DNA of 64,000 nt from Macrostomum hystrix (lineage: Eukaryota; Platyhelminthes; Macrostomidae): positions 6,963,501 through 7,027,500 of the forward strand of contig CATNEN010000029.1 of the NCBI GenBank assembly GCA_950097015.1, written 5' to 3'. The notes beneath the pieces are model-generated. The model had not been told where the DNA came from. It ran no database searches and saw nothing but the letters and a program-made list of their open reading frames with translations. Positions 42,893-55,599 of the stretch are shown here, in pieces (positions within the stretch are counted from its first letter, which is position 1; every line of letters begins with the position of its first letter). The position numbers and the translations under genes are program-made.

Positions 42893-45020
42893 CTAAAGTA
42901 AGTGAGATAGATGTACACTGTAGTAAATGAGATGCATGTACACTGTATTAAGTGAGATGGATGTACACTGCAGTAAGTGAGATAAATGTACACTGCAGTA
43001 AGTGAGATGGATGCACACTGCGGTAAGTGAGATGGATGTACACTGCAGTAAGTGAGATGTACACTGCAGTAAGTGAGATGGATGTACACTGCAGTAAGTG
43101 AGATAAGTGTACACTGCAGTAAGAGAGATATGTGTACACTGCAGTAAGTGAGATAAATGTACACTGCAGTAAGTGAGATGGATGTACACTGCAGTAAGTG
43201 AGATGGATGTACACTGCAGTAAGTGAGATGGATGTACACTGCAGTAAGTGAGATGGATGTACACTGCAGTAAGTGAGATGGATGTACACTGCAGTAAATG
43301 AGATGCATGTACACTGTATTAAGTGAGATGGATGTACACTGCAGTAAGTGAGATAAATGTACACTGCAGTAAGTGAGATGGATGTACACTGCGGTAAGTG
43401 AGATGGATGTACACTACAGTAAGTGAGATAAGTGTACACTGCAGTAAGAGAGATATGTGTACACTGCAGTAAGTGAGATAAATGTACACTGCAGTAAGTG
43501 AGATGGATGTACACTGCAGTAAGTGAGATGGATGTACACTGCAGTAAGTGAGATGGATGTACACTGCAGTAAGTGAGATGGATGTACACTGCAGTAAGTG
43601 AGATGGATGTACACTGCAGTAAATGAGATGCATGTACACTGTATTAAGTGAGATGGATGTACACTGCAGTAAGTGAGATGGATGTACACTGCAGTAAGTG
43701 AGATGGATGTACACTGCAGTAAGTGAGATGGATGTACACTGCAGTAAGTGAGATAAGTGTACACTGCAGTAAGAGAGATATGTGTACACTGCAGTAAGTG
43801 AGATAAATGTACACTGCAGTAAGTGAGATGGATGTACACTGCAGTAAGTGAGATGGATGTACACTGCAGTAAGTGAGATGGATGTACACTGCAGTAAGAG
43901 AGATATGTGTACACTGCAGTAAGTGAGATAAATGTACACTGCAGTAAGTGAGATGGATGTACACTGCAGTAAGTGAGATGGATGTACACTGCAGTAAGTG
44001 AGATGGATGCACACTGTAGTAAGTGAGATGGATGTACACTGCAGTAAGATAGATGTACACTACAGTAAGTGAGATAAGTGTACACTGCAGTAAGAGAGAT
44101 ATGTGTACACTGCAGTAAGTGAGATAAATGTACACTGCAGTAAGTGAGATGGATGTACACTGCAGTAAGTGAGATGGATGTACACTGCAGTAAGTGAGAT
44201 GGATGCACACTGTAGTAAGTGAGATGGATGTACACTGCAGTAAGATAGATGTACACTGCAGTAAGTGAGGTAAATGTACACTGTAGTAAGTGAGATGGAT
44301 GTACACTGTATTAAGTGAGATGGATGTACACTGCAGTAAGTGAGATGGATGTACACTGCAGTAAGTGAGATGGATGTACACTGCAGTAAGTGAGATAGAT
44401 GTACACTGTAGTAAGTGAGATGGATGTACACTGTATTAAGTGAGATGGATGTACACTGCAGTAAGTGAGATGGATGTACACTGCAGTAAGTGAGATGGAT
44501 GTACACTGCAGTAAGTGAGATGGATGTACACTGCAGTAAGTGAGATGGATGTACACTGCAGTAAGTGAGATGGATGTACACTGTAGTAAGTGAGATAAGT
44601 GTACACTGTAGTAAGTGAGATAAGTGTACACTGTAGTAAGTGAGATAAGTGTACACTGTAGTAAGTGAGATAAGTGTACACTGTAGTAAGTGAGATAAGT
44701 GTACACTGTAGTAAGTGAGATAAGTGTACACTGTAGTAAGTGAGATAAATGTACACTGCAGTAAGTGAGATAAGTGTACACTGTAGTAAGTGAGATAAAT
44801 GTACACTGCAGTAAGTGAGATAAGTGTACACTGAGGTAAGTGGGATAGATGAACACTGTAGTAAGTGAGATAAGTGTACACTGTAGTAAGTGAGATAAGT
44901 GTACACTGTAGTAAGTGAGATAAGTGTACACTGTAGTAAGTGAGATAAGTGTACACTGTAGTAAGTGAGATAAGTGTACACTGTAGTAAGTGAGATAAGT
45001 GTACACTGTAGTAAGTGAGA
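42893..45020. repeat. Minisatellite, 25-bp unit containing a 5' splice-site-like GTAAGT
   Basis: About 85 copies of GTACACTGCAGTAAGTGAGA followed by TGGAT, TAAAT or TAAGT. Two subfamilies are spatially sorted: CTGCAG units at 42950-44580 and CTGTAG units with TAAGT at 44581-45020. Blocks of about 650 bp recur (for example the AAATGAGATGCATG variant at 42923, 43297 and 43620). It sits between the convergent TRAF-like and annexin genes. Confidence 0.97.
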
Positions 45021-45579
45021 TTGCTGCTAAGAGATTTATGTTTAAAAGGTGCGATAAATGATTGGGACGTCAATTACGTGAATTAAGATAGAATCAAATC
45101 CGGAAAATTTTGATAAAACTCTATCTAGCGATAGAGTGTCTGTGCATTTATTATATTTCTGTTTCTTAGAAAACATTTTTAGCGCAAAAATGTTAAGTGT
45201 GATAGTCAAGAAGACAAATAGAAACATAGAAGTCTGCAATATAACAAATAATCAGATTGGAGTTTAAGTGGAGTTAAACAAAGCTCATATATATCATTAA
45301 AATTACTTTCGCAAGCTACCCGCACCATCGATTTAGGCAGTAGTGAGAAGTTAGCTCATAAAACTGTACTAGTTTTAAAAAAATAAGCACTTTTGCAAGC
45401 CCTAAACCCTAAGAGTGCATGCTAAGAGTGCATCCGCTTACTGCGCATCTGGGAAAGTGAAATTTAAAATCGGCTGAACAAGCTGTAAGATATCGCAAGA
45501 AAAAAAGCTGCAGAAAATGTGCATTTTCGAAATGTTTGTTCAACGGAGGGTTCTAAATTCTAATCCGAAAGTCTTTGTT
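45021..45579. other. 3' flank of the annexin gene
   Basis: AT-rich, with no gene supported. Confidence 0.45.
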
Positions 45580-48500
45580 TTAGTCTTTGCCCACAAGCGC
45601 CTGCAGCAGCTTCTTATAGTCACCAGAAGTGTCGTCCTTGATCCAGCGCCACAAAGTCTGTTTGGTGAGCTCAAGGAAGCATTTCTTGATCTGCACCATG
45701 TCGATCTGCACATTGTCAATGGAAAACACAAACATTTATTCGGATTTTCATATACTTTGATGTCTTTTTTATTATGTATAAGTTAATTTACGCTCGTAAA
45801 TATTAAATGACATATTAATCGCATCGAAATTTAGAAACATCGAAATTAACTGACAGCCCTCATTAACATCACCAATCTACTTCAATCTGAAATCTTACTT
45901 TCCTTATCAATACACCCACCTCACTCCTACAGGCACCCACCTCATTTCTCCATACACCCACCTCACTTCTCCATACACCCACCTCACTCCTCCATACTCC
46001 CATCCCACTCCTCCAGGCACCAACCTCACTCCACGATACACCTGCCTCACTTTCTCATACACCCATTTCACTTTTCCATACGCCCAGGATCTCCTCCATT
46101 CACAAACCACACTATTTTATGCTCCAACAGTCATTAATATAATCTCCACCTACCTCTGCGCGGCTGACGATGATCCTAATTAGCGTCTTATCGTCGGTGC
46201 CAAGGCCCTTCATGGCGTCGCGTAGTCGTTCGGCGAAGTACATCGGCCGGCAGCGAATGTTCATCACGATGCCGCGGAGAGCGCGCTTATAATCTCCGCT
46301 AGTCTCGCGATCGATGGAATTCAGAATGTCGCGCTGGGCAATCTTGAGAAATAAAGTAAAACAAATTGTACGGCTTTGAAAGTTAGTTCATCGTAAAGGG
46401 CGGAAAAGAAAATAATAATCGGTGGACTTTTAAGAAAGTCGGTCATTGGGAGCAATCGTCAAGTAGGCAGTGGGTATTTGAAATAGGCCCGCGGTCTCCC
46501 GTAAGTGGGCAATGTTATGTTAGAAGTCAAGGCAGAGAGCCGATATATATATTATTGTTTAGTCAAGTGCAGTGAGCAATGGACATTGTACGCGTCAATG
46601 GGGGACTGGGGGGCAGGTGCACTGAGATAGAAAGAGAAAGACTGCACCTCGGCTAGCCAGCATCGATCATTACACAACAGGCAATAGCTCTGTATTTCTA
46701 CTGTTACAGGTTAAAATGAAGTCAAATATTTGACAATTAAGTAATAGCTTAATTTGGCGAATTGCTTATATTGAATGATGCTTGTTAAATGACTGTGTTA
46801 TATTGCTGCTAAGTTTTTAAAAATTGAAAAATTCACTAATTTGCTATTCTGACAATACAAGGGACTATTTCAAAATCTCAAAATAATAATTTGCTTTATC
46901 GTAGGAATTTTATCGTAGTCAACCAGACCAAAAAAAGCGAAAGCAGATCAGTAAATTAAATATTCAGCTGCTTGAAATTCATGGAGTTTGAAGATGGTAT
47001 TGATAAAATGAGGTGGAGATTAAAATTATTAAAAGTGAGAATGATTAAGCCTATGAGGCATGAAATAGATAAGAATGATAAATATTCGATAATAATGTCT
47101 GCAAATACTAAAAAAGAGTATGTGTTTTGATTTTGGGATATTATGTGTAAAAAATGTGACTTGCTAAAACGGCCCTTTTTAGGGCCACCGTTTAATGCGC
47201 TGTGTGCTTTATTAGTTTAGACGCTTGTGTGCTGGAAACTGCTATTAGACTAGTTCATATCGACATTTTTTACTGAGGCAGGCAAAAACAAAGTTCTGGC
47301 CAAAGTGAAATAAACCGCCTTGTCTTTGGAGTACAACAGGATGTGTGTTCGAGAGGACTCACCTTGACGTATTCATTCCAGATCTCGCGCAGAGTGTAGT
47401 AATCCCTGGTGGAGAAGATCAGGTTGAATGTCTCCTCGTCGGTGCCCCACCGATCTTCGCCGGCCTTAAAAAGCCGGTTGGCGTCGTTCTTAGCCTGCAA
47501 ATTTTTCAAACAAGTCAAACAATTTTCTTATAATCTTACTAACAGTAGCAATATATCCTAAATATTGCATTATCATAATCAAAACGCAAAGCAAACCTTC
47601 TGCATGTCCACCAGCCTCTGATAGTTGATGTCAAACATTCCAGTTGGCTTCTCATTGGCGATCACCTCCTCCACTGCCTGCTCAAGTCGCTCTCTGGTGA
47701 TTTCGTAGCGACCTCCCTGCGAATAAAATAAAACTCAAAATTAAAGGTCAGGATTTGACTCAACAATATCTCATTCCCCCAATATTTACCTCCCTCACTG
47801 CAATTCATTCACCCTCATCAATCTCCCTCAACCTACTCGACAATCTCCCTCACCCTACTCATCAATCTCCCTCACCCTACTCATCAATCTCCCTCACCCT
47901 ACTCGACAATCTCCCTCACCCTACTCATCAATCTCCATCACCCTACTCGTCAATCTCCCTCACCCTACTCATCAATCTCCCTCAACCTACTAATCAATCT
48001 CCCTCACCCTACTCTCCAATCTCCCTCAACCTACTCATCAATCTCCCTCAACCTACTCATCAATCTCCCTCAACCTACTCATCAATCTCCCTCACCCTAC
48101 TCATCCATCTCCCTCAACCTACTCATCAATCTCCCTCAACCTACTCATCCATCTCCCTCAACCTACTCATCAATCTCCCTCAACCTACTCATCAATCTCC
48201 CTCACCCTACTCTCCAATCTCCCTCACCCTACTCATCAATCTCCCTCACCCTACTCTCCAATCTCCCTCACCCTACTCATCAATCTCCATCACCCTACTC
48301 ATCAATCTCCATCACCCTACTCATCAATCTCCATCACCTACTCATCAATCTCCATCACCCTACTCTCCAATCTCCATCACCCTTCTCTTCAGTCTCCCTG
48401 TCCATAAGAAGGCCGGGTATGCAATCCGCGATCGCTGCTCACCTGCGATGCGGCCACCAGCAGCTTCTTGAAGTTGCCGCTCGTGTCGCCCCGAATGTCG

Positions 48501-50614
48501 TCCTCCAGCAGGGACTTGGAAGCCTTCCGATTCGGGCTGGCCACATCGGCGTAGACCTCCTTCACCTCGCGAATCTGAGCATTCGTTCGCGTCATGAAGA
48601 TCTCAATGAGGGCCTGCTCATCCGTGCCCAAGCCGTAGATGGCCTCCTTCACCGACCAAGCGTCGTAGATTGCTGGCTGCACAAAGCAGGCCATGACGGT
48701 TTCGCGAAAGTCGCCTGACAATTCGCTCTTGATGTCGGCGATGAGGTCGCGGCCGTACATAGTTTTGAACATCTCCTTGAGCCGTTGACGCTGGGCGTTG
48801 CACCGAGTGGCCACCACGTGGATGATGGCGTCCTCGTCTGTGCCCAGACCCTTCATGGCCTTGCGCAGGTACTCGCAGTCGGCCTCCGGGTCCCACGGCT
48901 TCCCGGCCAGATCCTGGCTGCGGTCCTTCCTGTAGAAGTCCACCACAGGATCCTCAGGCGGATAGTTCCCGAACGGCTTCACCGTGCCCTCGGTGATCTC
49001 GAAGGTGCCGGACACGGATAGGCGGCGCATCAGCTCGTCGACAAACATCCTCTTGATCTCGGCCTTCAATGTGTCGCTCTTGGCGACCTCCTCCTGGGGC
49101 GGCGGCGCCGGCTGCTCGAGTTGAGAAAGAGGAAGAGTTGTAAGGATGAGAGGGATTTTAGAAATGGGAAGGATTGTAGGGGATGGGAGGGATGGATAGA
49201 TAGATGTGAGATAGATATTGCAGGAGGGCTGCTAGCAGTGGCACATCATTTGGTGACACTAGACCTGCAGCCAGCGAGAAGGCTATTCTGCCCATTCCGC
49301 TGACTCCTGAGCACACACGCACACAGATACTGTACGCAGGCACACTGCTCACACATGTGTGTACATCTGCCCTGACTTTCTCATCGTTGGGCCGTGTACA
49401 CTTTCACTGTGCCATGGAGGTTAGGCACCAATGGCGTAAATTGCACGACACGACAAGCCCCCAAGCCTTCTTCTCCGCGGCTGCGCCTTAAATGAATGTG
49501 ACCTCGCCGCGGAGTCGAACTTAGGGACCTTGGCACGTGAGGCAAATGCGTGCAAATGCAAATGAGAGGCCCAGTTTGACATATTTATTCAGTTTGAGGC
49601 CTACCGGAGCACTCGGTGACTGCATAGCCGCTTGTGGTGCCTCCTGCCTGCCAGCGGACATCATCCGCTGCTGCTCAGCCGCCATAGCCGCCATCTGGCG
49701 CTGCATCTGCTGCATGGCGTGCATCTGCTGGTCGTAGATCTGCGTGTTCATGTGGTTGATGTAGGAGCTGTATGGCATGGCCTGTGGCTCCACTGGAACA
49801 GCCACTGGCACCTGGAAATGGGTTGGCGTCGAAGAAAATTCCATCATCAACTGGATGAAAGCGTCTTGGAGTTATTTTTTTCGTGAGCATACCATCTGAG
49901 GCTGGGCGCCGTATTGCTGGTTCATCTGCTGCACTGCTGGCACCGATTGGAAGGAGGCAAAGGCGTGGCTCTGCTGCCAGCCAAGGCCAGATCCTACGGC
50001 TGTTGTTCAGGGCTTGTTTTTTAAGATTACTGGTCATTGCATAATTATTTTAAAACTATCGAAAAAACCGCTACAAAAACTATTTCTTACCCTGACCATA
50101 CGGTTGGTTATAATTGACATTGTAGGACGAATTCATTGAACCATATGCGTTCTGTCCAAACACTCCGCCAGTAGGAGGGTAGTTGCTTCCATACTGAGAA
50201 AAAAGGGCAATATTGTTTCATATTTAGTGAGATCGTAAAAATGTCGAACTGCTATATTTAAAATTTTACATAAACAAAATAATTTCAATTCTCACTCCAT
50301 TTGCAGCCAGTTACTCTACTCTAGTTAAATAAATAAAAATATTTTTTTAAAGACACACTTCTTAAAAATTTATTTTTGTGTTTTACTGATACATTCTTAC
50401 TTATAAATTCAAAACTGATACTAAACACAAAGAAAGTGCCATGAGGCTGAAATACGATCAAATAAAATGTGATTCAAAACTAATTTTACATTTTTGTAAT
50501 GTATGAACATGATGCAACACCACAATGCGAGTTAACTATTTGAATTAGGTCATAAGAAACATGTTTTTAGAAAAAGCACTTTTTAAATAATAAGAAGTGA
50601 CTTACAAAAGCCAT
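45580..50614 (-). CDS. Annexin with four repeats and a long Gln/Tyr/Pro-rich N-terminus, nine exons
   Basis: Exons on the minus strand: 50614-50606, 50193-50091, 49993-49893, 49811-49605, 49114-48443, 47716-47597, 47494-47363, 46342-46154, 45705-45580. All borders are GT-AG, and the spliced frame is open from ATG to TAA, giving about 552 residues. Residues 1 to about 150 are low-complexity (Tyr/Gly/Gln, then Met/Gln), as in annexins A7 and A11. Four annexin repeats follow. Type II calcium-binding motifs are clear in repeats 1, 2 and 4 (K-G-L-G-T-D-E, Y-G-L-G-T-D-E, K-G-L-G-T-D-D); repeat 3 has R-W-G-T-D-E-E. Repeat ends carry D-T-S-G-N-F or D-T-S-G-D-Y with the later acidic residue. Annexins bind acidic phospholipid membranes in a calcium-dependent way. 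The first coding exon is only nine bases. Exons 5 and 8 have in-frame alternative AG acceptors (49114/49111 and 46342/46333). Confidence 0.95.
45912..46090. repeat. Degenerate intronic minisatellite, about 23-bp unit
   Basis: About eight imperfect copies built on CACCCACCTCACTCCTCCAT. It lies in the last annexin intron. Confidence 0.85.
46343..47362. other. Annexin intron 7, no repeat array
   Basis: About 1 kb of AT-rich intron with no feature beyond splice sites. Unlike several of its neighbours it carries no minisatellite. Confidence 0.7.
47800..48400. repeat. Intronic minisatellite, 22-bp unit
   Basis: About 27 copies of CAATCTCCCTCACCCTACTC followed by AT, with AACCTAC, CATCACC and TCTCCAATC variants. 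It fills annexin intron 5 (47717-48442). Confidence 0.96.
49214..49560 (-). mobile_element. SINE-B, longest copy (minus orientation)
   Basis: Read on the minus strand, a tRNA-like head (TTTGCCTCACGTGCCAAGG, AGTTCGACTCCGCGG) is followed by GGCGCAGCCGCGGAGAAG, GATGAGAAAGTCAGGGCAG, and a 3' part with CTCAGGAGTCAGCGGAATG. Other copies are at 34089, 38510 and 62656. It lies in annexin intron 4. Confidence 0.8.
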
Positions 50615-51970
50615 ATTCAGCACAATTGTGCGTCGTAAAAAGTACAAATAATAAAATAGGAAATTTATATGTGCAAAGCGAATTCGACTTAAAATATAAC
50701 TGTTTACACTAGTATACTTAACCTGCCTAGAAGTATATAAAGGTTATCAGTTTTTCTAATACAAAAATAAAATTAAATGTTTCTTGTTAACAGTTGCTAA
50801 CAAGTTTCATAACTTCATCAAACAATTAATTTAAATATTGTTTAAATAATATCCGGTTTAAATTTCACTAACTTAATAGTTGTAACATTGTATAGAAGCA
50901 ATGTCATCATTTAAGGGTCTAGAAAAGTGCCAACCTTTTACGCAAAATTGTGCATCATTTTGGAGCTTTTAATTGCTGTAAAAATGAGTGCTTCATAAAA
51001 ATTTTAATCAGATTTTTACTTCAGTCTGTTTGCATAAATTGATCAGGGGTCTTAAATCGCAGTTTTAAATTTAACAATGGCTTGGTTTAAACTGTACATC
51101 AACTGATGATAAATGATAACTAAATAAAGAAACGAAGGATCTGAGGATGATAATAAAGAAAGCTGGAAAACATGTACTGAGCATTAAAAAAAAATACTAT
51201 ACATATTCGATCATATCGTACGTTTTCTCGTCTACTTGAAGTAGCCAGGTGCTGTTTCTATGTATTTTTTCTCCTAATACTTTTAACTACTCGCATTTTA
51301 AGCCTAATTGGATTGGATTTGATTCCTTACCAATTTTAGAACCACAGCTAACAATGATTCCAAAGCACTTTGCCTCTGAGAAAATGATACATAAAAGTTT
51401 CCATTTTATTTTCATTATACATGAATAACTGCTGCAGTGACCAGGATGTCCGCCCTATAGACCGGTGCTTATCCGCCCCATGCATGTTTTCCCTTGTTCT
51501 ACCAAGAATATCTGCCATTGATCCGCCTCCCATCCGAATCCCAATTTACTTCTTAAAGTGATTCCCGGCCGTCCCTATCGCATTCATCATCCGCCATTGA
51601 CCGCAGTTAACTCGATGGCCCCCCAGCTGTTGCGAAGAGTGGAAGCGGAAGAAATAGCTTCAGCTGCAGGGGCTATTAAAAGGTAGCTATATAGAGTAAA
51701 AAACACTGATACGGGCCTGTCTTATTCCACCCCATCAACAAGCTGAAAGCAAACTTCCGGGAAGAAGGGCCGGCAGGGAAGAATTGTAGAAGCAGAAGTA
51801 AGCGAAGATGGCATGGAACAGCATAGGGAAAAACATATTACAAGCCGCATCTTGTTGGAGCAATTCGCGGCTCCTCCCATATGATTCGCATTTTTCTTCC
51901 ATATCTTCGCATCCGCTTACACTCTACGATTTGATGTCTGCATGAAAAATGACACCAGCGCCCCTATAAA
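50615..51970. other. Upstream region of the annexin gene
   Basis: AT-rich to about 51330, then mixed. No gene is supported. A 12-bp palindrome GCACAATTGTGC (50620-50631) lies just upstream of the annexin ATG. Confidence 0.5.
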
Positions 51971-52195
51971 CTGGATCAGGATCCCAAATAGGGAAGTTAA
52001 TCCATCAGCCTAGCTACTCGACCTTTATTGTGTAGTTTTCATGGAGTTTAAACTACAGGTTGATTGTGCATGTAGGTATCAAATGAGAAAAGCGATATAA
52101 ATTATATAATGAACTTATTTATATATTGCGGCAGCTGCATTTTGTATTACAGGCAGTAAAATTGTATTTGTAGTATTTAATATGTCCAAATCAAA

Positions 52196-52765
52196 TCTGC
52201 TCTACCCTATAGTCAATCTGCACATACCATACTGCACATACCATAGTCAAATCTGCACATAACATAGTCAAATCTGCACATTCCCGATAGTCAAATCTGC
52301 ACAGACCATAGTCAAATCTGCACATTCCATAGTCAAATCTGCACATTCCCCATAGTCAAATCTGCACATTCCATAGTCAAATCTGCACATTCCCCATAGT
52401 CAAATCTGCACATTCCCCATAGTCAAATCTGCACATTCCCCATAGTCAAATCTGCACATTCCCCATAGTCAAATCTGCACATTCCCCATAGTCAAATCTG
52501 CACATTCCATATTCAAATCTGCACATTCCATAGTCAAATCTGCACATACCATAGTCAAATCTGCACATTCCATAGTCAATCTGCACATAACATAGTCAAA
52601 TCTGCACATTCCCGATAGTCAAATCTGCACAGACCATAGTCAAATCTGCACATTCCATAGTCAAATCTGCACATTCCATATTCAAATCTACACATTCCAT
52701 AGTCAAATCTGCACATTCCATAGTCAAATCTGCACATTCCATAGTCAAATCTATACCTCCATGCA
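52196..52765. repeat. Minisatellite, 21-23-bp unit, copy 1
   Basis: About 26 copies of CATAGTCAAATCTGCACATT with CC, CCC or shortened spacers. Confidence 0.95.
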
Positions 52766-53069
52766 CGATAGGACCCAAAGTCTAAAGTTAACAAAAATCC
52801 CCAAATCACAGAGGTATTTGAAAATTAGTATTTGATCAGGATCCCAAATAGGGAAGTTAATCCATCAGCCTAGCTACTCGACCTTTATTGTGTATTTTTC
52901 ATGGAGTTTAAACCACAGGTTGATTGTGCATGTAGGTATCAAATGAGAAAAGCGATGTAAATTATATAATGAACTTAGTTGTATATTGCGGCAGCTGCAT
53001 TTTGTATTACAGGCAGTAAAATTGTATTTGTAGTATTTGATATGTCCAAATCAAATCTGCTCTACCCTA

Positions 53070-53478
53070 TAGTCAATCTGCACAGACCATAGTCAAATCT
53101 GCACAGACCATAGTCAAATCTGCTCTACCCTATAGTCAATCTGCACAGACCATAGTCAAATCTGCACAGACCATAGTCAAATCTGCACATAACATAGTCA
53201 AATCTGCACATACCATAGTAAAATCTGCACATACCATAGTCAAATCTGCACATACCATAGTCAATCTGCACATTCCATAGTAAAATCTGCACATTCCATA
53301 GTAAAATCTGCACATTCCATAGTAAAATCTGCACATTCCATAGTCAAATCTGCACATTCCATAGTCAATCTGCACATTCCATATTAAAATTTGCACATTC
53401 CATATTCAAATCTGCACATTCCATAGTAAAATCTGCACATTCCATAGTCAAATCTGCACATTCCATAGTCAAATCTAT
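53070..53478. repeat. Minisatellite, 20-21-bp unit, copy 2
   Basis: About 19 copies of the same unit, here with CATAGTAAAATCTG and CAGACCATAG variants. It is the array inside the second compound block. Confidence 0.95.
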
Positions 53479-53535
53479 ACCTCCATGCACGATAGGACCC
53501 AAAGTCTAAAGTTACCAAAATCCCCAAATCACAGA

Positions 53536-55599
53536 ATTGTATGTAAGTTCTGTAAATATAATTGACCCAGCGCAATTTCCAACCCCTGGATCGACTATCC
53601 TAAAAGGTAAATTCTAAAAGGTAATGGAAGCCTTCACCGACCACGCGGTGGTCACAGTATAAAACTCGAATCTGTAGTTTCAAAAATAGCTTGCCGCTTT
53701 TATTCCCCCCTTTTCGAAGAAAAAAGGCGGCACTCTATATAAGCTAGTAGTGCTGGGGACCGGACCCTGGCTTATCGTGTTATCTTATCGCCGGCGGGTA
53801 AACAGGATGATTGAATTAGATTCTGAAGAACCTGAATGCTTCTGGATGCACACACACATCAGCTTGCGTTTCAATAGCTCCGTCGGTGCGTCATTTTTGT
53901 TCTTGTCGCTATTGTTGGGGCTAAATATTTAAGAACACTTTTGACAGAAGATAGAAATAAGGCCTGTGCATTTTCATTGGCCGTGTACAATGTTCAGTCG
54001 GTGGACTGGCCCTTTCGGACATAATATTTAGGCCTCTCTGAACAGGCACCTCTCACTTGATTCACAATTCATGAGCTTTTGGCCAATTATCCGGCTTTTT
54101 TATGACGACCCTTCTTTTCGATCTGCCCTCGTGCCATTTTCATATTATCCTGCTCTGAGACATTGGGACACGTGACTGCAAATGTGCTGACTGACTGACT
54201 GACTGGGTCGCATCAGCGGCGAAACACTCGATTTCAGGCTGAAGCTTTGGGATTTGGTTCAAGGGGGCAACTTTGAGCTTGCTAGCCAGGGGGTGGGTAA
54301 TAATTGGCATCGGGAGTAGTTAGACAAGTTGAAAAGAATTTTTCAAAGCTCTTGAAGGGCCTGTTTTTTGTTTCTAAACAAAAGCAGACAGAGAGGGGAA
54401 TGCGGCCAACCCCTCCTATTTGCTGCTCTTTGGCAGAGCTATAGGCGCTGTTCAAGTTTTCGCTCTCTTTCTATATGGAAGGCAAGAATTTTTTTTGAAA
54501 AGTCAAACAAAATTTCAACAAGCCTGCATTCCGTGCCGCTTGACAACAATCGCTAACATTTTTGAGCAGCCTTTGCCTAAACTTTACGAAAAACACAGCT
54601 AAATATGCGTTTCCTTCTGCAGGCCAATTTTGAGTGCTTCTCAAATCGAAAGGCGTGTCTCTCAGACAAATATTCTCAAAAGTGTCACTCCGCCAATCTC
54701 GGCCTATGAAAGTATAGATTTCTAAAAACTTAAATTATTCGGCCCGTCATTCATCCATCGGTGCTGTTTATTCCCCGCGTCAAACCGCCCGCCCCAAACC
54801 CCGCCTGCCAAGTGCTTGCCGCAAATAAAAAATCTGCCTATCTATCTGTCTAGTGAGTTTCTAGACTCATTTTTGAGCACATAATTTGAGCACACACACT
54901 TCAATCCAATTATCAATTTCGCCGTTAAATCTGGCGCCTCGAGTGCTGAGTAAATTGAAATCTGGGCCGAACCCCACTTTGCCAGTTTGACTGACACCTG
55001 ATTTGGAATCAAAACAAATTATTCATTCCAAAAAACTGATTAACCGAGTAGTATTCAAGCTGCATTAATTTCGGTCCAATAGAGGGCGTCGTGAGTTCGA
55101 ATCTGTGATCTTATCAAGTCTATATGCATGACTCGGGGAGGAATTAAATTATATATGATAACAAAGTAAATTTATGAAACGTTTCGACTCCAAAGTAAAT
55201 TTGAGGTTTTACATTTTTTCCTAGCATTGCAATATCGCAAAGTGACTTTATTTCATTTCAGTTATTCTTATCTCGGTGTAGTTCTAAATTAAATACACAT
55301 TCAGCGATGTCATTGTCTATTTTAAAGTCTTTCTACTGGCCCGTAAGAGATTTGGGCTCAGAGAGACTGAAAACATGCATTACCGGCTTTATTCTTAGAA
55401 TAACAAACTTTACAATACAAGTTGCAATGCTCAGTGCCGTTAGATCCAGTGGGTTCTGCTTCAGTTCACAGACAGCCAGGGGGTCTGTCCTATTCAGAGA
55501 TACCTGAAGGACAGGCTGCGTGTCTATTCTCAAGGACAGCTCAAAAACATACCTGAAGGATACATGAAGGACTGGATCGGTTTAGGCTGGATGAAGGCT
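53536..55599. other. Non-coding stretch with minor repeat remnants
   Basis: It contains a SINE-A tail remnant near 53980-54012 (GTTCAGTCGGTGGACTGG), a CTGA run at 54184-54207, and a tRNA-like GTGAGTTCGAATC near 55090. No exon is supported. Confidence 0.5.

Larger units (their letters stand above)
51971..53535. repeat. Tandem duplication of a compound block (about 840 and 700 bp)
   Basis: Both blocks start with GATCAGGATCCCAAATAGGG (51976 and 52834). Both continue with the same 200-bp leader (ACTCGACCTTTATTGTGTA, then GCGGCAGCTGCATTTTG), a 21-23-bp array, and the same trailer (CCATGCACGATAGGACCCAA). The blocks differ by scattered substitutions and array length. Confidence 0.93.

Noticed and set aside
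42871-45073. Several long minus-strand frames rich in His/Cys/Ser/Tyr
   Set aside because: They are translations of the 25-bp array. The apparent periodic Cys and His are not zinc fingers.
47755-48471. 238-codon plus-strand Ser/Pro/Leu frame
   Set aside because: It is the 22-bp array in an annexin intron plus antisense of the annexin exon.
48419-49021. Plus-strand frames rich in Leu/Val/His
   Set aside because: They are antisense shadows of the large annexin exon.
55060-55130. tRNA-like GTGAGTTCGAATC segment
   Set aside because: Only a B-box-like core is recognisable; too short to assign to a SINE or tRNA.
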